Below, in pieces: positions 1 to 6,912 of a DNA stretch of 10,880 nt. A program made the position numbers and the translations under genes. Source of the DNA: Helicobacter sp. GTDB taxonomy: Bacteria; Campylobacterota; Campylobacteria; Campylobacterales; Helicobacteraceae. The stretch is taken from assembly GCA_029264655.1 (NCBI GenBank), contig JARHZY010000165.1, positions 1 through 10,880 on the forward strand, given 5' to 3'. Numbering within the stretch: the first letter of the stretch is position 1; each line of letters opens with the position of its first letter. The notes under the pieces are model-generated. The model did no database searches. It had not been told where the DNA came from and was given only the letters and a program-made list of their open reading frames with translations.

Positions 1-255
1 TTTCTTTAATGCACTATGCAATCTACTTACCTTGCGTGCTGCTGTATTTTTTTTCAAAATACCTTTACTCACAAATTTATGAATCTCTTTGTTTGCCACT
101 TTGAATGCTTCGTTTGCTTTTTCAATATCTTTGCTCGCAATTGCCTCACGCACCGCCTTTGTAATATTTTTAATCCTTGTGCGGTAATAGCGGTTACGCT
201 CTGTTCTTTTCTCTGTCTGACGGATTCGCTTTTCTGCAGATTTATGGTTTGCCAT
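1..255 (-). CDS. rpsT: 30S ribosomal protein S20 (3' end outside window)
   Basis: S20 is a primary 16S rRNA-binding protein of the small ribosomal subunit. The reverse strand from the ATG at 255-253 reads MANHKSAEKRIRQTEKRTER and continues as a Lys/Arg-rich helical protein, with later blocks KAVREAI and AARKVSRLHSALK that are typical of the S20 family. Eighty-five codons are present and the frame is still open at base 1. S20 is usually a little under 90 residues, so only a few residues and the stop are missing. The start is supported by AAAGGA a few bases upstream. It is transcribed divergently from glmM, with about 110 bases between the two start codons. Confidence 0.96.
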   Translation of the reverse strand, partial: MANHKSAEKRIRQTEKRTERNRYYRTRIKNITKAVREAIASKDIEKANEAFKVANKEIHKFVSKGILKKNTAARKVSRLHSALKK

Positions 256-296
256 ATTTTTCCTTTATCTTTAAATAACAAAAATTAAAAATGCTA

Positions 297-305
297 ATTT
301 TAACA
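297..305 (-). promoter_or_regulatory. Putative rpsT promoter, extended -10
   Basis: On the minus strand this reads TGTTAAAAT, that is a TGn extension followed by a TAAAAT -10 hexamer. Transcription would begin near 290, leaving a leader of about 35 bases that contains the rpsT ribosome binding site. Extended -10 elements with weak or absent -35 boxes are the usual housekeeping promoter form in Helicobacter and Campylobacter. The call rests on motif match and position only. Confidence 0.45.
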
Positions 306-321
306 TAAAATCTTTAAACTA

Positions 322-330
322 TGCTAAAAT
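322..330 (+). promoter_or_regulatory. Putative glmM promoter, extended -10
   Basis: TGCTAAAAT gives a TGn extension plus a TAAAAT -10, placing the transcript start near 337 and a leader of about 30 bases before the glmM ATG. Its presumed -35 region would overlap the rpsT -10 on the other strand. TATAAA-like bases at 332-337 are an alternative -10. Confidence 0.4.
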
Positions 331-367
331 TTTATAAAACATTTTGTTAATTTGTAAGGATAGGGGC

Positions 368-1702
368 ATGAAAATTTTTGGCACAGATGGTGTAAGAGGT
401 AAGGCTGGAGTAGATATTACTGCTATGGTTGCATTACGTCTTGGTATCGCTGCGGGTTTATATTTTCAAAAAGATTCTATTGGAAACAGAATTCTTGTTG
501 GCAAAGATACAAGACGCAGTGGATATATGGTTGAGAATGCACTTGTATCTGGACTTACTGCTGTTGGTATGGATGTGATACAAGTAGGACCAATGCCTAC
601 CCCTGCTATAGCATTCTTAACAGAAGATATGCGTTGTGATGCAGGCATTATGATAAGTGCTAGCCATAATCCTTATTATGATAATGGTATTAAATTTTTT
701 GATACACACGGATTTAAGCTTTGTGAAGTAAAAGAATCAGAGATTGAAAATCTCTATCATAGCAAGGATTTAGAGCGGTGTTATAAAACAGGTATGGCAA
801 TTGGTTCAAGCAAACGCATTGATGATGTAATAGGACGTTATATTGTGCATATTAAAAATTCTTTTCCTAAGCATTTAACCTTGCAAGGCGTGCGTATTGT
901 GCTTGATTGTGCTAATGGTGCTGCCTATAAAGTTGCCCCTAGTGTATTTCAAGAGCTTGGAGCTGATGTGATAGTGCTTCATGATTCGCCAAATGGTTCA
1001 AATATTAACGAAAATTGCGGTGCTATGCACCCTCATGTGCTCTCTGATGAAGTGAAACGTATGCGTGCTGATATTGGCTTTGGGCTTGATGGCGATGCCG
1101 ATAGGCTTATAGTTGTAGATAATGAGGGGCATCTCATTGATGGCGATAAACTGATTGGTGCATTAGCACTTTACCAAAAAAAGAAACATTTGCTACATAA
1201 TAATGGAATTGTAGCAACCTTAATGAGTAATATTGCGTTAGAGCATTTCTTAAAACAACACAATATCCACATGAAACGTTGTAATGTAGGTGATAAATAT
1301 GTATTACAAGCAATGTTACAGCATGGTTTTAACTTTGGTGGGGAGCAAAGTGGGCATATTATATTTTCTGATTTTGCAAAAACTGGTGATGGTTTGGTAT
1401 CTGCTTTGCAAGTAGCCGCCCTTATGCTTGAGAGTAATAAGCAGAGTAAAGAAATATTAAACCCCTTTATACTTGCACCACAAAAACAAAGTAGTATGCA
1501 AATCCAAAAAAAACCTCCTTTAGATTCTATACAAGGATTAAAGGAAATTTTAAATGATATTGAATCGCATGGAATCCGTCATCTAATCCGTTATTCTGGC
1601 ACAGAAAATAAAATACGCATTTTACTCGAAGGAGATAATGAAACATTGCTTGATACTTACCATACGCAGTTACAAGCACTTTTTGAAAAAAGTTTATCTT
1701 AA
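368..1702 (+). CDS. glmM: Phosphoglucosamine mutase
   Basis: GlmM interconverts glucosamine-6-phosphate and glucosamine-1-phosphate in the cytoplasm, the step before UDP-GlcNAc in peptidoglycan and lipopolysaccharide synthesis. The 444-residue product shows all four hallmarks of the alpha-D-phosphohexomutase family: the phosphoserine loop ISASHNP (Ser99), the metal loop DGDADR (residues 241-246), the sugar-binding GGEQSGH (324-330), and the C-terminal phosphate-binding RYSGTEN (408-414). The N-terminus MKIFGTDGVRG is diagnostic. Length matches the roughly 445 residues usual in Helicobacter. The ATG at 368 is preferred over an in-frame TTG at 344 because AAGGA lies at 356-360 with good spacing and the family N-terminus begins there. 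A 15-base gap separates it from the next gene, so the two are probably co-transcribed. Confidence 0.98.
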   Translation: MKIFGTDGVRGKAGVDITAMVALRLGIAAGLYFQKDSIGNRILVGKDTRRSGYMVENALVSGLTAVGMDVIQVGPMPTPAIAFLTEDMRCDAGIMISASHNPYYDNGIKFFDTHGFKLCEVKESEIENLYHSKDLERCYKTGMAIGSSKRIDDVIGRYIVHIKNSFPKHLTLQGVRIVLDCANGAAYKVAPSVFQELGADVIVLHDSPNGSNINENCGAMHPHVLSDEVKRMRADIGFGLDGDADRLIVVDNEGHLIDGDKLIGALALYQKKKHLLHNNGIVATLMSNIALEHFLKQHNIHMKRCNVGDKYVLQAMLQHGFNFGGEQSGHIIFSDFAKTGDGLVSALQVAALMLESNKQSKEILNPFILAPQKQSSMQIQKKPPLDSIQGLKEILNDIESHGIRHLIRYSGTENKIRILLEGDNETLLDTYHTQLQALFEKSLS

Positions 1703-1717
1703 AATAAAGGAAGTTGC

Positions 1718-2182
1718 ATGTATCGATTTTTTATAATTATATGTTGCATTCTATTGCATACATATAGCGTTATGGCATTAAAATTAAAAGCAAACCTTAA
1801 TGATAATGTTTCGCATACAGAACTAAAAGGACTTTGCCATCCAATAATGGTAACGGGCAATTTGGATGGGACTTTTTCTTGCGAAATATGCTCTCTTGAT
1901 GGTATCTCTTTTCATCGCTATATTACAAAGCCTGCAAATCTTGAAATAGCATATGCCACATGGTTAGAAATAACTAATGATACCGACTATCTTTTACAAA
2001 CTTTGCCTAAAGAAAATACAACATATATATACGAACAAACAACTATAAAATATACATGGAAAAACACACAAGATTTAACTATTGCATTATATGAACATGA
2101 TACTCTTGTGGGGAAATTCCATATCTATATCTTTGACACAAGTGCAATTATTGATGATAAGTTGCACTATATTGGCGGCTGA
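1718..2182 (+). CDS. Small exported protein of unknown function
   Basis: The 154-residue product is not recognised. The N-terminus (residues 1-20) is a short basic start followed by a hydrophobic stretch ending in SVMA, which looks like a Sec signal peptide cleaved after Ala20 and would leave a periplasmic or surface protein of about 134 residues. The mature part has three cysteines, one at residue 40 and a CEIC pair at 55-58, so a disulfide or metal site is possible. The rest is rich in Thr, Tyr and Ile with alternating hydrophobic residues, suggesting a beta-rich fold. AAGGAAG sits just before the ATG, and the gene follows glmM by 15 bases. In H. pylori and C. jejuni the gene after glmM is lspA; this protein is not LspA, since it has one hydrophobic segment and no LspA motifs. 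Function is unknown. Confidence 0.85.
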   Translation: MYRFFIIICCILLHTYSVMALKLKANLNDNVSHTELKGLCHPIMVTGNLDGTFSCEICSLDGISFHRYITKPANLEIAYATWLEITNDTDYLLQTLPKENTTYIYEQTTIKYTWKNTQDLTIALYEHDTLVGKFHIYIFDTSAIIDDKLHYIGG

Positions 2183-2262
2183 TAAATTGTTAAGCATAAA
2201 ACAGAAATACCAATATTATATAGTGTTGTATATATCTTAAATTGTTTATATAAAGGAGTATT

Positions 2263-2949
2263 GTGCAATCTTACAAATTATTGCCACTTGTTGTTATGCC
2301 ATCCTCAATAGCACAATTTGCAAACAAGCCCTATCGTGTCTATGGTGGTAATATTACACAGCATGATAGCATATATCTACAATCTATACCAATGTATTAT
2401 GATACAAAACATATACTTTGCTTTATTGGCGGCTTTTGTGATACTTATTATAAAGTTGTGTGGGATGCATTTTGTGCGAGTCTATGGCGACAAACACAAA
2501 GCATGCATATAATAGACAAGCCTAAATACAATAATACTTCTTATTTTACTATGCTCTATATAAGCTTTAATTGTTATACATTTTTACATGATTTTTTCCC
2601 TAAACTTCTTGCCAATGGTTATCGCATATCAGTTATTGCACATAGTTGGGGTGCAAAAAATATTGTGCGGCTTTGTCTAGATTTTGATGAGATTATATTA
2701 ACAAAGCTTATAACGCTTGATTGTGTGGGGCATTTTAATATTACACACCGCCCAAAGCATGTATATGCATGGGAAAATATTTATATTACTGATTATTTGA
2801 GTCAATATAGCCGTGCAAATATAGCTGCCATTATTGGTGGAGCAAAACAACATATTCGCTATGCAGATATAAATACAGGTATCCCACCACCAGCACACCA
2901 TGCAAGTGTAGCAACTATGTTGCACCATGCACAACTTCTGCAACTATAA
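2263..2949 (+). CDS. Alpha/beta-hydrolase-fold protein, putative
   Basis: The 228-residue product has the layout of a serine hydrolase. A strand with FIGGF (residues 54-58) is a possible oxyanion region. A nucleophile-elbow-like IAHSWGA (125-131) has Ser128 in an A-H-S-W-G version of the GxSxG motif. LITLD (149-153) could supply the acid Asp153, and a His-rich segment PAHHAS (210-215) near the C-terminus could supply the catalytic His. No signal peptide is evident, so it is probably cytoplasmic. The substrate is not predictable; lipase, esterase and thioesterase roles are all open. The start is GTG, chosen because AAAGGAG (2252-2258) lies directly upstream. An 80-base AT-rich gap precedes it, so it may have its own promoter. 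Confidence 0.7.
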   Translation: MQSYKLLPLVVMPSSIAQFANKPYRVYGGNITQHDSIYLQSIPMYYDTKHILCFIGGFCDTYYKVVWDAFCASLWRQTQSMHIIDKPKYNNTSYFTMLYISFNCYTFLHDFFPKLLANGYRISVIAHSWGAKNIVRLCLDFDEIILTKLITLDCVGHFNITHRPKHVYAWENIYITDYLSQYSRANIAAIIGGAKQHIRYADINTGIPPPAHHASVATMLHHAQLLQL

Positions 2950-2984
2950 TTTGTCTTTTTATGAGTTTATTAGAGAGAATACGC

Positions 2985-2990
2985 TACAAT
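2985..2990 (+). promoter_or_regulatory. Putative promoter of the prepilin peptidase-truA operon (-10)
   Basis: TACAAT in an AT-rich intergenic stretch, with transcription predicted near 2997 and the first gene starting at 3024. No clear -35 is seen, which is common in this lineage. TATAAT at 2945-2950, overlapping the end of the previous gene, is an alternative. Confidence 0.35.
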
Positions 2991-3023
2991 TAAGATTCTA
3001 AGAAATATAAAGGAACATAAAGT

Positions 3024-3764
3024 ATGCTTGCCAATCTTTCCTATTTTTGTATAACTGCATTGCTTTGCTGTGTAATATGGCAACTCCTTTTAGGTTTCTT
3101 TATGGTTGGAGAAATGAAACTATATAGAAAAACGCTAAAAAAATATTTTATTTTTCATTATATCTGTATTTGTTGCTATACGATATTTGCGTATTATATG
3201 GTAATAAAACAGGGATATGAAGCTATCGTATTGTTTGATATTGTGAATGCTATATTGCCACGAGATTCTATATATATTGCTATTTGTATGCTGTTATGCT
3301 TAGTTGTTTTACATGTCCTAAGTGTGCTTGATTTTTATATACAAAAAGTGCCAAACATTTTACTTGTTTTCCTTTTTGTTTGCAGTAATGTTCTTTATTT
3401 GCTTAGCCATGATTTTTATGATGGGTATCCATTTATGATTTTAGGTATAGTGTATGGAATCTATTTTATGTTGCATGTAGTAGGTAGGAGGCAATATATA
3501 GGTGAGGGCGATGTATGGATTATTGCATGCCTTACTATTTTATTGGAATCTTTTTTTGCTGGTGAGATTGGTTTTATTTTTGAATTATTGTGTGGTGCGT
3601 CTATATTGGGTATTTGCTATTATTATGTTATGAGATTAAAAAGGCAAGATTCTGGGAATATAAATGTAGTAGATTCTAATGCTATTTTACAATCCAATAC
3701 AATCCCTTTTATCCCATTTTTAGTTATTAGTTTTTTCTGTGTGAGTGCATGGCATGTTGCTTAA
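3024..3764 (+). CDS. A24-family prepilin peptidase
   Basis: Type IV prepilin peptidases are inner-membrane aspartyl proteases that cleave the leader of prepilins and pseudopilins. The 246-residue product is very hydrophobic, with about seven or eight membrane segments. It carries both catalytic signatures: Asp103 in LDFYIQKVPN, matching the family D-x5-6-P pattern, and Asp163 in the GEGD motif (residues 160-163). Near the C-terminus IPFIPFLV matches the conserved PFxPxL block. The cysteine-rich cytoplasmic N-terminal loop of PilD-type enzymes is not seen, so N-methylation of the processed pilin is doubtful. AAAGGAAC precedes the ATG. The gene heads an operon with the LptF/G-like gene and truA, an arrangement I recall from C. 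jejuni (Cj0825-Cj0827). The substrate gene is not in this window. Confidence 0.85.
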   Translation: MLANLSYFCITALLCCVIWQLLLGFFMVGEMKLYRKTLKKYFIFHYICICCYTIFAYYMVIKQGYEAIVLFDIVNAILPRDSIYIAICMLLCLVVLHVLSVLDFYIQKVPNILLVFLFVCSNVLYLLSHDFYDGYPFMILGIVYGIYFMLHVVGRRQYIGEGDVWIIACLTILLESFFAGEIGFIFELLCGASILGICYYYVMRLKRQDSGNINVVDSNAILQSNTIPFIPFLVISFFCVSAWHVA

Positions 3765-4773
3765 AAGATATATATTGCGTGCTATTGGAGAAATATTTTT
3801 CCCATTCTTTTTTGTTTTGTTTTTTATTGCTTCTATTATTTTATTGTTAAATATTGCCATGCTAACAAATGGAGTGCAGTTAAATATGGGTGATTTAATG
3901 CGTTTATATCTTTATGGAATCCCTGCAAATCTTTTTTTTGTAGTCGCACTTACTTTTTATAGTGCATGCGTTTTGGGATTAAGTAAGCTTTCTTATGATT
4001 CTGAAATGCTTGTTTTTTTTTCACTTGGTGTAAGCCCTAAAGATGTTATACGCATATTAACCCCATTATGCATTTTGGTTAGTTTTGTGCTTTTTGTATT
4101 TTCTTTTGTTATGACACCAAATTCCAAACAAGCATATAAAGATTTTATTAGTTTCAAACGCAATGAAATTAATATTGATTTAAAACCGGGTGATTTTGGA
4201 CAAAGGATTGGGGATTGGCTTGTTTATATTGATTCAAAGGAAGCAAATATATATCATGGGCTTGTGCTTTATGCAAATACTACAGAACAAGTAAAGGAAA
4301 ATTTTATTATTGCCCAAAGTGGCAAAATAGAAAATAAGCAAGGTGTTTTAGAGCTTGTGCTATATAATGGTGAAGCATACTTTAGCGATACACCATATTT
4401 ACAACGTATAGAATTTAAGGAAATGGTTGTGCGTAATTTTTTTGCAGAGACGCAAAATAGCAAATATAATATTTTAACTTATTGGGCAAGTGCATTTCAG
4501 GGCGATTACAAACAACTCAAAAGATTTTCACAATCATTTTGCACCTCTTTGTTCCCACTTGTAAGTATATTTTTTATACTTTTTTTTGGTATTAAAAATC
4601 CAAGATTCCATAAAAATTATGCTTATTTTTATGTGCTTGGTAGTGGTAGTGGTTATCTTTTATGCATGTATATTGTTTCAATGAATTTTCCTGCTTTAAG
4701 CCTCTTACTTCCTTTTGTTTGGCTATTTGCTGGATGGTATTGCTATAAAAAATATATTAAAAGATTTTACTAA
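3754..4773 (+). CDS. LptF/LptG-family (YjgP/YjgQ) permease
   Basis: LptF and LptG are the membrane subunits of the ABC machine, with LptB, that pulls lipopolysaccharide from the inner membrane toward the outer membrane. The 339-residue product has the family layout: three N-terminal membrane segments (about 12-36, 54-76, 100-120), a periplasmic beta-rich domain (about 125-255) and three C-terminal membrane segments (about 264-280, 291-310, 313-330). The motif SYDSEMLVFFSLGVSP (80-95) matches the conserved cytoplasmic coupling loop that faces LptB. I chose the ATG at 3754, giving MLLKRYILRA; a GTG at 3745 would add three residues. It overlaps the end of the prepilin peptidase gene by 11 bases, suggesting coupled translation. 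Which of LptF or LptG it is cannot be decided here. A run of nine T at 4013-4021 is a potential slippage site. Confidence 0.88.
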   Translation: MLLKRYILRAIGEIFFPFFFVLFFIASIILLLNIAMLTNGVQLNMGDLMRLYLYGIPANLFFVVALTFYSACVLGLSKLSYDSEMLVFFSLGVSPKDVIRILTPLCILVSFVLFVFSFVMTPNSKQAYKDFISFKRNEINIDLKPGDFGQRIGDWLVYIDSKEANIYHGLVLYANTTEQVKENFIIAQSGKIENKQGVLELVLYNGEAYFSDTPYLQRIEFKEMVVRNFFAETQNSKYNILTYWASAFQGDYKQLKRFSQSFCTSLFPLVSIFFILFFGIKNPRFHKNYAYFYVLGSGSGYLLCMYIVSMNFPALSLLLPFVWLFAGWYCYKKYIKRFY

Positions 4774-5547
4774 ATGCATTTTGTCAATATTGTTTGTATT
4801 ATTGCTTATGATGGCTCAAAGTTTTGTGGTTTTAGCCACCAAAGACATCACCCAAAGCAAACAATGTTCAGTGTGGCGGATTTTTTTGAATCTGTATTGC
4901 AAAAAATTGGTATCAAAACACATATTATAGGGAGTGGTCGCACAGACAAAGGCGTGCATGCAACACACCAAGTCATTAATTTTCATGCATATTTACACAT
5001 GCCTTTGCAAAAAATGCAAAAACTTCTTAATGATAGGCTTTACCCTTTTGTGCTTGTGCGTAAAATTTTTATTGCAGATTCTACTTTCCATGCTAGATTT
5101 AGTGCAACAATGCGTTTTTATAGGTATGTATTTACACAAGCAGAGCTACTTCCATTTTATACTGCATATATTGCAAAAATACAACACGGCGATATTATGT
5201 TACTGCAAACAGCACTCAATGAATTTATAGGTACGCATGATTTTTCATTATTTAAAAAAAATGGCAGTGAAACAAAAAATTATATACGCACAATTACAAA
5301 GGCTCGTATTTTTCCTGCAAAGATTCATAATATAGCTTGTTTTGTTGTCCATATTGGTGCAAATGGTTTTTTACGTTCGCAAGTAAGAATCATGCTTAAA
5401 GCTTGTTTTGAGTTTAGTTTGGGTAAAATTGCATTACAAGATATTAGACGTCAAATCCAAAATGACACTACATTACAACAAAAAGCATGTGTGCGAGAGT
5501 TAGTCCCAGCATGTGGGTTATATCTTAGTCGTGTGCTTTATTCATAA
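4774..5547 (+). CDS. truA: tRNA pseudouridine(38-40) synthase
   Basis: TruA converts uridines 38-40 in the anticodon stem-loop of many tRNAs to pseudouridine. The 257-residue product contains the catalytic motif GSGRTDKGVHA (residues 53-63) with nucleophile Asp58, the HARFSA...FYRY block (106-118), GTHDFSLF (153-160) in place of the usual GxxDFxxF, and NGFLRSQVRIM (196-206), equivalent to the FLxxMVR motif. Length is typical. Its ATG directly follows the stop of the LptF/G-like gene (TAAATG), so translation is probably coupled and no separate ribosome binding site is needed. The next gene follows after nine bases. Confidence 0.96.
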   Translation: MHFVNIVCIIAYDGSKFCGFSHQRHHPKQTMFSVADFFESVLQKIGIKTHIIGSGRTDKGVHATHQVINFHAYLHMPLQKMQKLLNDRLYPFVLVRKIFIADSTFHARFSATMRFYRYVFTQAELLPFYTAYIAKIQHGDIMLLQTALNEFIGTHDFSLFKKNGSETKNYIRTITKARIFPAKIHNIACFVVHIGANGFLRSQVRIMLKACFEFSLGKIALQDIRRQIQNDTTLQQKACVRELVPACGLYLSRVLYS

Positions 5548-5556
5548 GGTGAGAAT

Positions 5557-6108
5557 ATGCAACAATTAAAACAACAAGATATTGCTGAAGATGATGTAAA
5601 AATCCACTTAGCGTGTAAAAATGTTTTTTTGTCCCTATCGCTTGGATTTTATCTTAAAGGGCATTTAAGCACTATTGATAAGGCAGATTTTATTATAACA
5701 GATTCAATACTTGCAAAGGAGAAGTTTTCACATATACCTATTTGTGTTATTGGTAGTGATTTGCGTATCCCATGCAGTGTTTATGAGATGTTTTCACAAC
5801 TCCATGAATTTTATAGCCATGTCAATGCCAAGCAAGCACAAATCTTTCAAAGAGATATACACGCAATGCAACAAAATGAGACAAAACATAATAAAAATAC
5901 ACACCACACACAAGGCAATATAGCAAAAGATTCTAAGCTACCACAACCACAACAAGAGCCCACAGATATGATAGAAGCTATTAAACAACAAAAAATGCAA
6001 GAACTCATACAACATACAGATCCAGCTTTAAGCGGGCAAATAGAGTTGCTTTTTAATGAATTATCACAAAAAATTTATGATACTCTTAAAAAACATAACA
6101 AAGAATAA
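5557..6108 (+). CDS. Unknown protein with a receiver-like N-terminal half
   Basis: The 183-residue product is not a family I can name. Residues about 13-90 read like the later part of a response-regulator receiver fold: ADFIITD (43-49) resembles the strand carrying the phosphorylated Asp, IPICVIGS (60-67) resembles the next strand, and LRIPCSVYEMFSQL (69-82) resembles the Lys-Pro loop and last helix, but without the conserved Lys. A polar linker rich in Gln, Asn and His (about 100-135) leads to a helical tail (about 136-183). No signal peptide or membrane segment is visible. It is the last gene of the operon, nine bases after truA, with AAGGTGAG before the ATG. The receiver-like reading is inference from pattern; it could be an unrelated alpha/beta protein. 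Confidence 0.8.
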   Translation: MQQLKQQDIAEDDVKIHLACKNVFLSLSLGFYLKGHLSTIDKADFIITDSILAKEKFSHIPICVIGSDLRIPCSVYEMFSQLHEFYSHVNAKQAQIFQRDIHAMQQNETKHNKNTHHTQGNIAKDSKLPQPQQEPTDMIEAIKQQKMQELIQHTDPALSGQIELLFNELSQKIYDTLKKHNKE

Positions 6109-6118
6109 TAAATAGCAA

Positions 6119-6146
6119 GCAAGGTAACCACAAAGACATACCCTGC
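6119..6146. terminator. Possible weak hairpin between convergent genes
   Basis: GCAAGGTA (6119-6126) and TACCCTGC (6139-6146) can pair over eight positions with one mismatch around a 12-base loop, in the 59-base gap between two convergent genes. No T-run follows on either strand, so it is at best a weak or factor-dependent terminator. Confidence 0.25.
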
Positions 6147-6167
6147 GGATTGTTAAGATTCTATACT

Positions 6168-6815
6168 TTAGCTTAATGTATCATCACCTACAATTGGTTT
6201 AAATTCTCGCGTAATAAGATTATAGTTTAGAATCTGCCCATTCATAATATTATAATACCAACCATAAATTTGTAATTCTCCGCGATTAAAACGTTCTTCA
6301 ACAAAAGGATAGCTTAAGAGATTATGTAATTGCTGTTGGATATTTTGTAGTTCTGTGAGCCAAATGCGTTTATGATTGCTTTCTGGTTGCATAGCTTCAA
6401 CTTTTGCAATTGTTGGTTTGAGTAATTCAAGCCATTTTTTCACATAGGGCATTTCATTAAGCATTTCATGATTATAAACTGCTGCACAAGCACCACAATT
6501 GCTATGCCCGCATACAATAATATTCTTGACTTTAAGTTTGCAGATAGAATATTCAATAGATGAAGTTGTTGCAAGATACCCCTCCATTGTTTCATTATTC
6601 TCATCTCGAAAAGGAGGAATCATATTGCCTATGTTACGCACTACATAGAGTTCTCCGGGTTTTGAACGTGTTAATCTATTAGGGTCAATACGGGAATCTA
6701 CACATGTAATAAAAAGCGTATGAGGTTTGTTTTCTTGCAGGCTTTTGTAAAATGCTTTTTCATTATGATAATCTTCTTCATAAAATTGTATTGCACCTTG
6801 AAAAAGTTCGTTCAT
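6168..6815 (-). CDS. Beta-class carbonic anhydrase
   Basis: Interconverts CO2 and bicarbonate in the cytoplasm, supplying bicarbonate for carboxylases and buffering pH. The 215-residue product has both zinc signatures: CVDSR (Cys38, Asp40, Arg42) and CGHSNCGA (His104, Cys107). The conserved GELYVVRNIGN block (residues 54-64) also fits. Length is close to the H. pylori beta enzyme (about 220 residues). The ATG at 6815-6813 is backed by AAGGT upstream. It is divergent from the DedA-family gene and convergent with the truA operon. Symbols such as can, cynT or icfA are used for such genes; none is assigned here because there is no cyn context. Confidence 0.95.
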   Translation of the reverse strand: MNELFQGAIQFYEEDYHNEKAFYKSLQENKPHTLFITCVDSRIDPNRLTRSKPGELYVVRNIGNMIPPFRDENNETMEGYLATTSSIEYSICKLKVKNIIVCGHSNCGACAAVYNHEMLNEMPYVKKWLELLKPTIAKVEAMQPESNHKRIWLTELQNIQQQLHNLLSYPFVEERFNRGELQIYGWYYNIMNGQILNYNLITREFKPIVGDDTLS

Positions 6816-6850
6816 AAGCTACCTTATTGAAAGTTTTTAAGTTATTTGCA

Positions 6851-6856
6851 ATTATA
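6851..6856 (-). promoter_or_regulatory. Putative carbonic anhydrase promoter (-10)
   Basis: TATAAT on the minus strand, preceded by TTG, puts the transcript start near 6844 and gives a leader of about 29 bases. A -35 at standard spacing would fall at about 6874-6879, on top of the opposing DedA -10. Confidence 0.5.
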
Positions 6857-6869
6857 CAAAATGTTTTTA

Positions 6870-6875
6870 TATAAT
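6870..6875 (+). promoter_or_regulatory. Putative DedA-family gene promoter (-10)
   Basis: TATAAT in the carbonic anhydrase/DedA intergenic region, with a predicted start near 6882 and a leader of about 30 bases. Its -35 at standard spacing would lie at about 6847-6852, overlapping the carbonic anhydrase -10. Confidence 0.5.
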
Positions 6876-6912
6876 GCAATTTTTAGTTTATTAACACCAA
6901 TAAAGAGTAATC

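Larger units (their letters stand above)
6846..6879. repeat. Imperfect inverted repeat spanning divergent promoters
   Basis: The left arm TTGCAATTATA (6846-6856) and the right arm TATAATGCAA (6870-6879) are inverted copies differing by one extra base, separated by 13 bases. Each arm contains the -10 box of one of the two divergent genes. The repeat may be an operator, or may simply reflect two similar promoters facing apart. Confidence 0.5.

Noticed and set aside
16..288. Plus-strand frame of 90 codons at the left edge
   Set aside because: It is antisense to rpsT and its Cys/Phe-rich product is what the reverse of Lys/Arg-rich S20 codons produces.
344..367. Upstream TTG start for glmM giving an eight-residue extension
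   Set aside because: The AAGGA ribosome binding site lies inside the extension, and the family N-terminus MKIFGTDG begins at the ATG at 368.
2263..2949. BioG-type pimeloyl-ACP methyl ester esterase
   Set aside because: The elbow AHSWG could suggest it, but the expected NGTP-like block and other family features are not seen.
4013..4021. Run of nine T as a phase-variation switch in the LptF/G-like gene
   Set aside because: The run encodes Phe codons in an intact frame, T runs of this size occur elsewhere in this AT-rich window, and switching off an essential LPS transporter is unlikely.
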